Source of the DNA: Acheta domesticus
Taxonomy: Eukaryota; Arthropoda; Insecta; Orthoptera; Gryllidae
Direction: 5' to 3'
DNA: 64,000 nucleotides
Assembly (NCBI GenBank): GCA_031308135.1
Contig: JAHLJT010009436.1
Span: 160,244,885 to 160,308,884 of the forward strand
Part shown: positions 1-10,478 of the stretch, piece by piece
Position numbering within the stretch: the first letter of the stretch is position 1
Layout: each line of letters starts with the position of its first letter
Made by a program: the position numbers and the translations under genes
The notes under the pieces: model-generated
Databases searched by the model: none
The model's input: the letters and a program-made list of their open reading frames with translations, nothing else
What the model was told of the DNA's origin: nothing

Positions 1-313
1 CAGACAAGAGAAAATTATACATTTTTGGGTCAGATGGTCGATGGATGGTAGGAGAACGGTCTCCTAGGTGACAGTGGTTAAGCACAAGTACCGTCCGACT
101 TCAAACAAGCAGAACACGAATTAAGATTCAGTTCATTAAAAAATAGTCATCAGAATTTAGTAACTGTTCTTTTTTCTTATCGGCTTAATAATTGATATCG
201 TCCTCCTAGAAGATTCGCTCTTCTGATTTTACTTGGGGTTTTTGAAACAGGGCATGTGCGGTTTAGCTGCACCTCCTCACGGGTTGTCCCAACACAGTAA
301 TATAGACAATCCA
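1..313. other. No gene seen; AT-rich intergenic sequence
   Basis: Both strands contain only short reading frames without recognisable motifs. I see no promoter, exon or repeat signature here apart from the inverted-repeat arm that begins just to the right. Confidence 0.5.
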
Positions 314-1618
314 ACGCAACATTTAATGGAACGATGAGCGAAGATTGATTACTTCTCAACTGTTAACTTCTCTCTGTGATTGGTCAAACACTTGTATTAT
401 CATGAAGCTGCATAATAATGACAATAATTTTGCAACGAGCTGCAGACATCGAATACGAGAATTATGTAATGGAAGTAGAAAATAGTTAAATTATTACTAA
501 ACAATTAAAGAACAATAACCGCTTTTATATTACCTTCGATTTGAAGAAAACATTCAGTACAATGTTTCCCAGTGTAGAGTTGACATTGAATATTAGGTTT
601 GTTAAAGTCTTCCAAACAAATATTAGGTGAACTTAGTGTCTTTAAAACTTCAATAAAAATGTTAATATTTCTTAACTTTGTATCAAGCAACAGCGTACAA
701 GAGTACTCAGTATTATTAGACCATGGAATGAAAAGAGAAAATAAAAAAAACAGTTGTTTAAAAATTCAGAAAATTCACAATACCTCTGTCTTCTTCGAAA
801 GTTTCTTGAGTTAATACCATTTTGCACTGAGCTCTTTATTTTTAAAACGATAAATAATGTTAGATTTTATCTAAATTTGTTTGCAAACAGCTCAGAGGTT
901 TAAGATAATCATAATGCTATGTGCATTATAGAGTAGTTCTTCATATAAGGTTTGCCGTAAGAAAGCTGTATTTGAAATTTGTAGAATCTCATGAGATTCC
1001 GAATGGAAAGAAAACATGAATAGCAGAATATATGTTGAAGCGTGTATTTAGTTGAATTTCACCTTTACACATGTACACGTGGGTTCTTGAAATAATAACG
1101 TGAAGTAAACGACGAAAGTTGTGTGTGCAAGGTGACCTCAGCTGCCAACATGTAACGCTGACGGTACATCTTGGTTTCCGCCGGCAGGTATTCCCCGCAG
1201 GGGTCATCTCTCGTCGCGACGAAAAGAAGCTTCAGCGAGAAATGACCACGTAACGTAAATTCCAAAGGGCAAAAGACAGCCGAACGGGTGAAAATATTCG
1301 TACTTGTATGTCAGATCGTACATTCCAATTCCATAAGTTACATACAAGTTCCACACTTTAAACAACTGTTGTTTTTTTTCATTTCAAAACCATACTGTTT
1401 TCTTCAAATGGCAAGGTAATATATAAGCGGTTATTGCTCTTTAATTGTTTAGTTTTCTACTTCCATTATAAAATTCTCGTATTCGATGTCTGTAGCTCGT
1501 TGCTAAATTATAATTATTATGCAGCTTCATTATAGTACAAGTTTTTGACCAATCACAGAGAGAAGTTAACAGTTGAGAAGTAATTAATAATTGGTCATCG
1601 TTCCATTACATGTTGCGT
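314..1618. mobile_element. Long-terminal-inverted-repeat DNA element (MITE/foldback-like)
   Basis: The left arm (314-534) and the right arm (1415-1618) are inverted copies of each other over about 200 bp with scattered mismatches and small indels. Shared stretches include AACTTCTCTCTGTGATTGG, GAATACGAGAATT and CAATAACCGCTT. The roughly 880-bp interior has no transposase frame, so the element would be non-autonomous. I see no convincing target-site duplication, so the superfamily is unassigned. A related single arm lies at about 24790-24960 and again at 45355-45525, sharing GACCAATCACAGAGA and the surrounding layout. Confidence 0.7.
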
Positions 1619-1744
1619 GAAACTTGTTGCACACGTTACATACCAAATACCCCTGTCTACAAGACAGTAACCCATTATAAAGCTCTAATCGATATTCTTA
1701 AAAGAAAGTCGGTTGTCGGAAAGAGAGAAAATTTTCACACTGCT

Positions 1745-2000
1745 TCTTTTTCTTCTCTCTCTTTGTGCCTTTCAGCGTCGGGATAGCCATTTTGCATATT
1801 CCTCCTTATTTTGTGCCTTGCATTTTACTTCCCTAGTTGCTAGTCCATTCCTATGACTGACATCGGCTACATAGCCTTCCCGGGTTCTCCTGGGCCTTCC
1901 AGGAAGTCTTTACCCCTCTAGCCTCGCTTCCAACATCTGCTTCGGTTTCCTGTCCTCTTCCATTCTACTCTCATGTCCCACTATTTTAGAGCATTACTTT
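1745..2000 (-). pseudogene. LINE reverse transcriptase C-terminal fragment
   Basis: Read on the minus strand this stretch gives peptides typical of the tail of arthropod non-LTR retrotransposon polyproteins: MEEDRKPKQMLEAR, then PGRPRRTREGY, then NKEEYAKWLSR, in order and separated by at least one stop. That order matches the GRPR(K/R)TW and EWK/YKKW segments found after the reverse transcriptase domain in many insect LINEs. The catalytic domain is absent, so this is a decayed 3' fragment. The clade cannot be called. Confidence 0.55.
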
Positions 2001-3050
2001 CAGTAATTTTCACAAGTAGTGTGACTTGTAGTTCATCGCTGTTAAATTTCATACTTCACAGATCAAAAATATTGTATGCACAAAATGTTGTCTTTTAATT
2101 ACATTATCTAATGTCCATTACGTTATTTGCTATTGCAGCCTATTATTTCAGAGCATCAGTTAGTCTTCTCATCGGCATACCAGGGCTTCTTTCTTATGAG
2201 CTATTATCCCTTGCTGTCTTCGCAGTTCTTTGTCTTGAGATGCGAGGTGCATATTCTTTCTACTTCCTTTGCAAACCCGCGTCCATTTCATGTCTCATTG
2301 TTTCCTGCTATTGTTCGTTTCACGGTCCATTGCTGAAACACTATATTCCTTCGCGTTTTTACCACTGTGGAGTATTATTTTTGTCCTTTGCGGTCAAGTT
2401 TCTGCAGTATTTGCCGTACTACATACTATTAATAGATTATGTCTTCAGGTTCGAGATGTAGGTATTTATTTCTCCATATTAAGTGATTCAAATAGTCCGA
2501 CATTGTTTAATTTAATTTAATTGCTTGCTGTTGGATGTATTTGAGCAGTAAATACGAACTTTATATTTGAGAATCCAGGTAAAGGAAACGCATCCCTTGT
2601 TCGATCATCTTCTTTTTTAGTTCTAACTTGCACAATTTTGAGTTTTTCTTATATGCTTTTGGTTGTAGATATTTTAAGACCATCTTTTTGATATCACATG
2701 TTAAACTGATAGAGACGTCTTTGTAGGTTGTCTTCACATTCTGCTGACGAGATTAATTTCTTTATTCTCCATTATTTAAACTGTTTGCTTTTATTTCTTT
2801 TATTATCTCATCCATTAGTGTCAGTCACTTACACAGTCATTTCACTTTTAGTGTCAGTGCTCTCATGCCGTACACACAATCTGACCATACACAAGATTTC
2901 AAATATCACATTACGTTCCAGGTAAATAAATGTTCATTTCAGAAAATATCCTTGAATATGGACTTGTCGATTCTGACAAGAGGCTACATCACTTCGATTA
3001 TTTTTCGCTTAATGAATTTCATATTTACGATGTGCATCAGCACTTTTTCT
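2001..3050. other. No gene seen; AT-rich sequence
   Basis: Hydrophobic plus-strand frames occur at 2111-2520 but look like chance products of T-rich sequence: no conserved motif, no start context, no codon signature. The region may include more of the minus-strand LINE relic to its left, but I could not recognise catalytic motifs. Confidence 0.4.
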
Positions 3051-3059
3051 CTCTCTCAC

Positions 3060-3235
3060 TCGCTTCTTGTGCGATTGCAAACACTGCGAGCCGAAGAGGA
3101 GCGGAATGACACGCGCGACGAGTCGCTGTTCGTCATCGCTGCGGGCAGCGCGCCATTGCTCAGTCGCGCGTCGGCGGGCACCGGGGCGTCCGTCATTGAA
3201 GCGGCGACTTTCACGCTTCTGCGGAGCGGCGCACA
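3060..3235 (-). other. CpG-rich patch; possible coding exon (weak)
   Basis: A GC- and CpG-rich island of about 180 bp stands out in AT-rich surroundings. On the minus strand it is preceded by a pyrimidine-biased stretch ending in CCCAG (exon would begin at 3235) and followed by GTGAGA (donor at 3054-3059). The frame that continues from a phase-1 intron is open over all 176 nt and includes SDDEQRLVAR. The signal-peptide exon at 10066-10147 ends in phase 1, so the two are compatible in strand and phase. The composition is arginine-rich and the plus strand is also open, so this may be only a CpG-rich non-coding patch. Confidence 0.25.
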
Positions 3236-3567
3236 CTGGGCCAAGCGAGCGGGGAAGGCGCACGAAGTGAAAGAAAATACGATGGATCGATTTAGAAATT
3301 AGAAACTTCGGCTGCAATATTTGATTGTGTATAAAAAGAATAATAAGTTTAAGACGTAGTGAAACATTTTACAAATAGGCATTGCGTTTAAAAAAATTTA
3401 GGTATGTCGATATTTGAATAAATTGAAACATTAATATCTGTATTTGTGGAATAAAATACAATTCTGGTATTTTGATAAACCTATTTAATTTGAGTGGGCG
3501 ACCCAAAGTTTGGGATAAGTTGAAAGTGGTAAACTCTGTTTTCAGATTTGAAAATACTAATACAACC

Positions 3568-3629
3568 AGACTTGATTTGACGTCGAAACCTCCAGTCAAG
3601 ACTGGAGGTTTCGACGTCAAATCAAGTCT
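3568..3629. repeat. Near-perfect 62-bp palindrome (30-bp arms, 2-nt spacer)
   Basis: Arms 3568-3597 and 3600-3629 are exact reverse complements separated by AA. The right arm begins GACTGGAGGTTTCGACG and the left arm ends its mirror, CGTCGAAACCTCCAGTC. As RNA it would form a 30-bp hairpin with almost no loop. I see no flanking duplication or tandem context to class it as a known element. Confidence 0.95.
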
Positions 3630-4560
3630 TAAACTAATAGAGATTTCCTGCCAAGAAGTGGGCGTGTGAAGTGTAATTTAATTATGATGGATTTCCGACA
3701 TTTTTAGATCATTAATCAGAAAAAAAGTTGTATTTCTTTGATATATTTCAACAGATCGAAAAATAGATAGTATATTCAATAGATAGAAAAGTACCTTCAT
3801 CGGGGTTTGTGAAATACATTAGAGATATGCAAGCCAGGCATCTGAACAATTTCAATTATATTTTGAATAATCTGAATTATTTTATTTTTGAATTTTTTAT
3901 TTGAATTTTTTATTTCAATTATCTAAATAATAATTTCAATGTAACACCTCAAACTGAACCTTAAAGCCTGAACAAATCATCGAACCTCAGACTATGCTTT
4001 CACGAGTAGGAATGAATACTCATTTGCTATAGAAGGACATATCCAAAACGTTATAATATAAAGTGTACTGTTTTCAAACCCCTCGGGAGACAGAAATATC
4101 GAACGAGAAGAAATAAATTAAAAAAAAATATCATTGAACTATTTTGGGTTCAGAATTGTACGCCTAAATGTGCACAAGTAGCCTTATAGTTTTAAAAGAA
4201 ATACATCGGTAATGTACATCAGCCCTGGTGTATTTTCCATAAATGATCCATTAAAGGACCGCTGTATAATGATCTTATAACTAGTGGTGCTAATGAACAC
4301 CTACTTTCTCGCCCGTACTTTCACGTAAAAAGTAGTAAAATTATCGAAAATTGTTCATGGCGTTAACTCAAAATCTATCTTTAACGAACATATTTTATTA
4401 ACGGGAAATCTCTATCTTCATAATTGTAGTTGTAGGAAGACGCCAAAAATAATTTTGGATTTTTGCAATTTTCGAAAAATAAGTTTTTAACGAAAATGAG
4501 ACCTGCACCATTCTCCAAAATGTACTTCACAATATCCAACAACAAAGTTCAATAAAAAGC
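3630..4560. other. No gene seen; strongly AT-rich
   Basis: This stretch has short low-complexity phrases, such as a repeated TTTGAATTTTTTAT near 3890-3920, and no coding frame of note. Confidence 0.45.
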
Positions 4561-4562
4561 AA

Positions 4563-4800
4563 TGGAGCCACTTTTTTAAAATTTTGAAAATATTCCTGGG
4601 CTTCATGTAAGGTAATCCACAAAATTGAAATATGGTTTCAAATCCAAGGGGCCGTGACACCAGGCAGATCGATTGGAGAATATCAGTTTTGGAAAAAATC
4701 GGCTGAACGGTTTAGCCGCTATGAATATGAGCATGTGGTTGAATGGATTTTCTGCAATTACGCGTGGAAACTGGGTGACATACCTTACACCAACATTCAT
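4563..4800. repeat. Diverged dispersed repeat related to the block's right end
   Basis: The plus strand here aligns, with much divergence, to the reverse complement of about 37050-37380 (and the matching part of copy B). Shared phrases include GGCTTCATGTAA and GGAAAAAATCG. Both encode a loosely similar peptide: FWKKSAERFSRYEY here and IWKKSYAWFMRYRY in the block. Similar phrases about an aligned 'AAAATCGG...CCGTTT' recur in many arthropod repeats. I treat it as repeat sequence, not as a gene. Confidence 0.5.
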
Positions 4801-4984
4801 TAAGTATTCTTTGACCTATAATAAAATACTTACAAATAATATACAATGTCACAGCGCAAGTCTTCTCAGTTCTCCACCTCACTCCACATTACTTGTTGCT
4901 TATACAAAAAGTCAATCTGTGAGGAATGAATTGAACTATTCACATTGGTCGTAGACAACAAACGCTTAGGGAAGATCAGTGTTA

Positions 4985-5165
4985 CAAAAACAAGAATTGT
5001 GAGGGCATTGGTGGGTCCGAGCCCTTCGAAGAGTCGGTTGGACGCACTGCGCGGCGCCGGGCGCTGTCCGTGGGCGGCAAGGTGCACGGCGGCGCGAATG
5101 CCAAGGTCACCGGGGATGGCGGATCTCGGGTCCTCTGGAGGTGAAGAGGTCGCCCTGTAACACCC
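4985..5165. other. CpG-rich patch of unknown role
   Basis: A second GC-rich island in AT-rich context. The plus strand has a glycine-rich frame ending at a stop just after a donor-like GAG|GTGAAG (about 5142). The minus strand also has an open frame, preceded by GGTGTTACAG. Neither strand is decisive. It could be an exon, a CpG-rich promoter patch or part of an unrecognised repeat. Confidence 0.3.
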
Positions 5166-5549
5166 ATACATCCGTGGACGAGGTCGTAACAGCAGACAGA
5201 CGCCATCGGAATTTCCTTCAGGTGTTCAGTGTCCCCGGGCAATGTGGATTTCCGGTCTCTTAAATTTTATTTCAGTGACTGAAGTTTTCCTCCACTCTCC
5301 AACGCTCTTGCAGTGGTCGTTATAGCTCTTGCTGGGTCTCCTTCCTGCACGCACACGCATCTGAGGCTGCGGCTTTCCTGCATCTGCACCTTGGCGCGGC
5401 TCTGCGAGCACCCGTCTGCCTACAGTTTACATCTGTGATGGGAATTTCAAGAAAAACGACGAGTTATTCTACTCGACATACATCATACTCGTATAGACAT
5501 ACCGATTTTAGGGTACACAATTTCGGGTATCTCCTCGCTGTCTGTTCCA

Positions 5550-5557
5550 ATGTTAAC
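5550..5557. repeat. Left 8-bp target-site duplication ATGTTAAC
   Basis: ATGTTAAC immediately precedes the element start TAGGGATGTG and is repeated exactly after the element end at 7363-7370. Eight-base duplications are diagnostic of hAT transposition. Confidence 0.85.
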
Positions 5558-7362
5558 TAGGGATGTGCCCTTAACAGCTAAACTGTTATTTTTTAACAGT
5601 TAACGTTGAGTAACTGTTACACGAAATAACAGTTATTTAATTTATCCTGTTATTGGCTGTTATCGCTTGATATTCGTAGTACTCCAATCTACTGGGCCAA
5701 ACCCGAACTACTCCAAGCTTTCGCGGCAACCATTTTGTACTACAACAGTTCCACTGCATGTGACAATCGTGATTAACGAGTGTTCAACTTATAGATTTAT
5801 TAGTACATAATTCGTTATTATTACACACCATGTGCCACAATATTTTTATATTTATTGTATACGTATACTACAATACGAAGTTTGTCCTTTAAATTAAATA
5901 AGTCCAATATGTTTGTTAGTTTCTTTCTGTCCCATGCAGGCTGTTCCAACTCAGCTGCCCGCGGGCGGGCACGCGGGCGCCCGCGAGCCACCGCGGGCAC
6001 TGGCGGAGACTGGCGGGCGCAGACTGCTGTGTCAACACTCTCTGCCGGCGCCTGGCGAAATATGAGCCATCGGGGCGCGAGTTGGCCTTGGCCTTTGGCG
6101 ACAATTTGTCGCTGATAGCAGAAGCAGGGAGCGATTAGATTGGGGAGCGGAGGGCACGCCGGGGCTCATTCTCAGAAAGAAATCTCACACTCAGGAGAGG
6201 TTTAACAAGAAACGTACAATTCGATTCAATTCAACAATACTTTATGAAATTAATTTTAGACATATTTTTCTTGACAAGTGAAGCAATGTCTGGTGTCAGT
6301 CCTTCGGCTGTTGCAATACGTAGAACGCTCTTCAATGTCTTGTCCTGCATTTGGGTTCTTTCTTCGATTTATATTATTTTCATTGCAGAGAAAAGCTGCT
6401 AACAATTTGTTGACGCAAACATAGATATAATCTTAGCTGCATTTTATCAAGCTTGGGGAAGACTTCCACATGCAAATTCCGATATCATCGCAACAAATTA
6501 AGAGTATTAAAATATCTGTTCTTTAGTAGTAGGAAGTCCTTCAAATCTTATCTCCAACTGCATCGACGATGGCAAGGTTTCCGGTGAGACAGAAAAAGGC
6601 GTTGTAGCTTCCACTGCCAGCCATCGCACTACTCACGTTGCTTCCACGAAAAGAACAAGGAATGTGATAAGAGCGCTGCCCCCTCCACAACCTCCTCTTA
6701 GGCTAGCCACGATTGCCCGCGGGCGAGCTCGCGGGCGCCCGCGGGCGCCCGTGCCCGTGAGAGTCCGAGTTGGAACAGCCTGCATTACAGCTTATGTGAG
6801 ATCCACTAATATTTCTCTAAGTCCGATAAAATACAATGAGGTACGGTCAAATAACTCTCATTATAATATTTGATATTCAACAGTCATTACCACTTTAGCT
6901 GTAGGTAAGCAAAACACAGTTTCTACTTCTCATTATTTTTGGCACTCGTCACTTCACTTTGAACATGTTGCATATTTGCGATCTGACCACGAATCACTGT
7001 TATTTTAGTAATATTCTATACACATTTGCTACTCATTATATTAACTGCTATTCTTTCTTGGCAGTTCATCGAGTCTCGTTCGTATCAGCTGTTTCTCTGT
7101 CCATGCCCAAACATGTTAGGGGAAGTAGTGCAAAAAAGCGCCGTAAGGTAGCTGCACAAGCTTCACAATGTTACCTACGTTATTCGTTTTGCCGGGATCA
7201 ACTCTCAGCAGTCACCGCAACTGATTTAACTCTTAGCAGTCAGATATGTTAGGTTGCTGATCATGGACGTGTTATTTTTCAACTGTTATTAATAACCGTT
7301 ATTATGAGTCAACTGTTATTCCGATAACAGTTATTGAAGAAAAGCTGTTAAGCCCCTCTCTA
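5558..7362. mobile_element. Non-autonomous hAT-like DNA transposon
   Basis: The element starts TAGGGATGTGCCCTTAACAG and ends CTGTTAAGCCCCTCTCTA, giving imperfect terminal inverted repeats of hAT form (TAGRG...). It is flanked by exact 8-bp duplications ATGTTAAC. Subterminal regions on both sides are packed with copies of AACAGTTA/TAACTGTTAT in both orientations, likely transposase-binding repeats. No transposase frame is visible in the 1.8-kb interior, so it would rely on a transposase supplied in trans. A second inverted-repeat unit sits inside at 5934-6784. Confidence 0.85.
5934..6784. mobile_element. Nested element with GC-rich terminal inverted repeats
   Basis: The left end reads ATGCAGGCTGTTCCAACTC followed by CCCGCGGGCG-rich sequence. 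The right end is its inverted counterpart, ending GAGTTGGAACAGCCTGCAT. The arms (about 5934-5990 and 6719-6784) are far more GC-rich than the interior or the host hAT element. No target duplication longer than 2 bp is evident. It may be a separate insertion nested in the hAT element or a subterminal structure of it. Confidence 0.6.
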
Positions 7363-7370
7363 ATGTTAAC
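7363..7370. repeat. Right 8-bp target-site duplication ATGTTAAC
   Basis: Exact repeat of 5550-5557, directly after the hAT terminus CTCTCTA. Confidence 0.85.
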
Positions 7371-7634
7371 CATCTTTGGAACGGCGCTGTTAGACCTGTC
7401 TCCTCGCGTATGTGTAAAAGTTCAGCTCAAAAGAACCTTAAACATGGATTTTACAACAAAAAATGCGAGATTGTATTGTTGAAGTGATTCCAATATTGTG
7501 CTCCTTACACTATTGTATAGAAAAGAAAAGTGGAAAAAATGTAAAAACAGAATTTGACGGGGAGGAGTTGCTTTCGTTTTCTTGATATACAGAATCACTA
7601 CAGTCTCCTCTTTTACAATGCTTAGTTGAATTAT

Positions 7635-7666
<32 letters not shown>

Positions 7667-8180
7667 GAGCGTTGTTGGAAATATTTGATAGTAAGAAACG
7701 TTCGCTCTCTGTCGTACAAACAATATATGTTCTGTCAAATGAGATTGGATGGATTGATTTGATGAACGATTAATTAACTAACCGCTCCCCAACATGCAAT
7801 ACTTCCTCTTGTAAATAGATTTTTGGAGGCTAATGAGTAGAAACTAACGCTTGAGTAACTATCTTTACGGAAATACAAAAGACTGTTCGGAAAGCTCATA
7901 TGTAAGTGGACATTCGTGGGTTCCTAGCGAGAGCTGGGCGAATCTACTCTGTGGACCACTGTCTTATTGCTTTAGTGTAGTTTAAGCCCCACCCCATCGG
8001 GGGTGTTGGTTGTCTCAGCGTGGAAAAAGCTCTAAATGCAAAGGAAATACACTTTGAGATAGTCACCACTGACTCCAATGGGGTCTGTGTTGACGTGTAA
8101 GAAGCCTGGAGGTAAGGAGTTATTGCATTTGAGATTTTTGGAGCTATGCAGTTATTGCAAAGGAATTTTTGATGATATCG
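7371..8180. other. No gene seen; contains a GAAA microsatellite
   Basis: A GAAA tetranucleotide run lies at about 7635-7667. A minus-strand frame of about 109 codons at 7944-8273 has no recognisable motif and ends in repeat sequence. Confidence 0.45.
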
Positions 8181-8187
8181 AAAATGG

Positions 8188-8254
8188 AATAATACACAAA
8201 AATAGTGTAAGTGTAAGTAAAAATTAAAATAATACACAAAAATAGTGTAAGTGT
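8188..8254. repeat. Two-copy direct repeat, 40-bp period
   Basis: AATAATACACAAAAATAGTG and the following TAAGTGT occur identically at 8188-8214 and 8228-8254, separated by 13 bp of AT-rich sequence. Confidence 0.9.
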
Positions 8255-8922
8255 TCAGATTATTTGGTTTCAAGCAGGCTTCTCCAAAAAAGTTGCTATT
8301 TACTATTTAACTAATAAACTCACATGTAATAATTATTTTTCGATTCGATGAGAAGCTGTAAAACAATGTTTTAGGTATAAGTTGAATCCAGATTATAATT
8401 TAAACAGAAAATTCAAAACAATTTTTATTCTTCATTATTAGATATCATATTTTTCTTATTTTACAAGAATAAATCATAAATAGGAAACCAACGCATATAA
8501 AAGATTTTTTGTTCGTGTTAGTATATAGTGGCTCCTGTAACATGTCTTGGATAAAAACAAATCCGTGTTAGTTCAAAGTTATCTTTGAAACCAATTAAAA
8601 ATTAACAATTTGAGAAAATCAGTTTTAAAACGAACGTGGTCTGTGAAGCAAAAGCAAAGGTTTTCGTTCACAGTTTGAAAACAAATCCAGTAATCGGCGT
8701 GAAATTTCTGCATAGTTCTTGAAGAAAACGATATATGTGGAATTTTTTAAAATTTGGTCTTTGGATAAAGCTTTGTTTAAGTCCAGATAGTTGTATGTCC
8801 CTTAATAGTCGCTAATCAACACTATTTAGGTACCCTAGAACCCCAATGGGAAGGAGAAGTCAATGGCGGACGCCAGAAAAGCAAAGTAAGTGGAGGATTT
8901 TATATATTTAAAAACTAATTAT

Positions 8923-9314
8923 ACATTAGCAATATTTTACAATCATTTTCTGCAAATTTATGTTACAAGATTTTAAGTTTTTGTACTACGGATTTCGAAG
9001 ATTTTCTGTCCTTTCTGTCCTTTCCGTCCTTTTTTTAAACTATTTCAACATTGACTATGTTGCTTCGATTGCACAGCGGGAATTCTTGACTCAAACAAAA
9101 ATAAAAGGAAAAATCTGCCTTTCCCCTCCATTGGTAGTCTCGCGTACCAAACTATGACATTGGTATGCGTCTGTTAAGACGGTAGCACAGCTATTTGAAC
9201 TCGTACAACTTCTTTTGCAAAAACAAAATTTAAAAATCCATGAATCTTTTTCTTCTTTGATTAAAATAGTTTAACAAAACTTTGCAGAAAAGGATGGTAA
9301 TATATTGCTAATGT
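8923..9314. repeat. Inverted repeat pair around a short AT-rich interior
   Basis: ACATTAGCAATATTTTAC at 8923 and the following TTTTCTGCAAA are repeated in inverted orientation at about 9260-9314 (TTTGCAGAAAAGG...ATATTGCTAATGT). The arms are about 53 bp and imperfect. This may be a short decayed inverted-repeat element. A CTGTCCTTT/CCGTCC tandem lies inside at about 9005-9032. Confidence 0.55.
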
Positions 9315-9470
9315 ATTTTTGTGCTTAGATACTTAAAATTCTCCTTCAATTATTTTTCAATCGTCCGCGGTTGACCTCTCCACTCCCATATCGCTGTTCT
9401 CGGGTACCGATGTGGCTTTGGTATGCGACAGTTAAGGGTGTAGATACAACTATCACAACTCAAAATTATT

Positions 9471-9583
9471 GGTTCTACAAAATGGCACAGACACTATTAG
9501 TTTTCGGTTTCCTTGGGTCTCAGCTAGCTATACATACTTGCCACATACTCTCGCCAGCCGTCATCTATCGCCGCCCAAAGTAC
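9471..9583. repeat. Dispersed repeat, inverted copy at 59192-59311
   Basis: About 110 bp match the reverse complement of 59192-59311 with modest divergence. Shared phrases include GGGCGGCGATAGATG (in the 59-kb orientation), TATAGCTAGC/AATAGCTAGC and GTCTGTG. A short third relative with AAAGTCTGTG and TAGCACCA lies at about 62448-62482. Confidence 0.75.
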
Positions 9584-10065
9584 ATTTTTTTGACATTTTC
9601 TTAATTTTTCGGTTTCCTAGTGGTAGAACGGAAATATTAATTTTAGAATATTAAAGTACAGTGAAACCTCGTCCTAAATGGCAATTTTCTTTGAAAAATT
9701 TGGAACCGTTTATAAGAAAATGGTGTTTAAGCGCTAGTGAACATATGAAATTTTAAGCTCTATTTCACAGAAAATGTTTGGGTTTTCTAAAACCTTCATT
9801 TAAACTTATTTTAAGTACAACACTCAGAAACACAATAATCTTTACAAATTGCAGGAATGTGCATATTAACGACGAGAGACACGTTTAAAAAAATTATATT
9901 TGTGTAATTTTTGCTAAAACAAAAAATACCTCAGAGTGAACTATAAGGCATATTAAAGAGTGCAATTCGCACTATCCGTTCCAGAAAAAAAAAAAGAAAA
10001 AAAAAAGAATGAAAAAATCACATGTGTTGAACGCGCGGCATCTGCCCTGGCGCGGGGGCGCTCAC

Positions 10066-10287
10066 CTTGCGCGGAGGCGGCGGCGGCGGCCAGCAGGGGC
10101 AGGAGCAGCGCTGCGAAGGCGCGCGGGGGCGCTGGGGCGGGTGCCATGGCGGAGGCGGCGGCGGCGGCAGTGGCGCGCGGCGCGGCGCCGCTGTCTTTAA
10201 GTACCTGGCGGCCGCCGCCCGCGCCGCCCACGCCGCCCGCGTCACGGCTTCCTCTGCGGACTCCGCCTCCGCCTGCGCCCGCGCCCG
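10066..10287 (-). CDS. Exon of an unidentified secreted or membrane protein: 5'UTR plus signal peptide (coding part 10066-10147)
   Basis: This is the only strong host-gene trace in the window. On the minus strand a polypyrimidine stretch ending CCCATGCAG (acceptor at 10288-10290) leads into a CpG-rich exon. The ATG at 10147-10145 lies in CCGCCATGG, a strong initiation context. It encodes 27 residues starting MAPAPAPPRAF, followed by a leucine/alanine core (ALLLPLLAAAAA) and a likely signal peptidase site after ASA. A consensus donor AAG|GTGAGC follows at 10066/10065 and leaves phase 1. A phase-1 intron just after a signal peptide is a common metazoan arrangement. The mature protein is not visible, so no function can be given. 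Later exons would lie at lower coordinates or beyond the window. The plus strand is also open across the patch, but lacks comparable start, signal and splice features. Confidence 0.65.
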
Positions 10288-10439
10288 CGCCGCCTGCATG
10301 GGGAGGGAAAGAGACGGGAAAACAAGTCATCAATCGATTTTGAAGATTTTATATGGAAGATGCCACCCTTTGATAGGTATTAAACCGTGGTTTCTACAGG
10401 GAATACCAGAGTTCCTTAACAAACGGAACACTCTCCCTG

Positions 10440-10442
<3 letters not shown>

Positions 10443-10476
<34 letters not shown>
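10443..10476. repeat. CA dinucleotide microsatellite
   Basis: An uninterrupted CA run sits at the point where related SINE copies carry a short CACACTACAC stretch. Confidence 0.95.

Positions 10477-10478
<2 letters not shown>

Noticed and set aside
2111..2520. Hydrophobic 116-codon frame as a membrane protein
   Set aside because: Composition follows T-rich DNA. Overlapping frames look the same, and there is no conserved motif or start context.
5023..5146. Glycine-rich frame resembling an attacin-like antimicrobial peptide segment (GGANAKVTGDGGSRVLW)
   Set aside because: Too short, no signal peptide or upstream exon, and the opposite strand is equally open.
9960..10343. 127-codon plus-strand Pro/Ala/Arg-rich frame
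   Set aside because: The high-GC patch is open in several frames. Only the minus strand has start context, signal peptide and splice sites.
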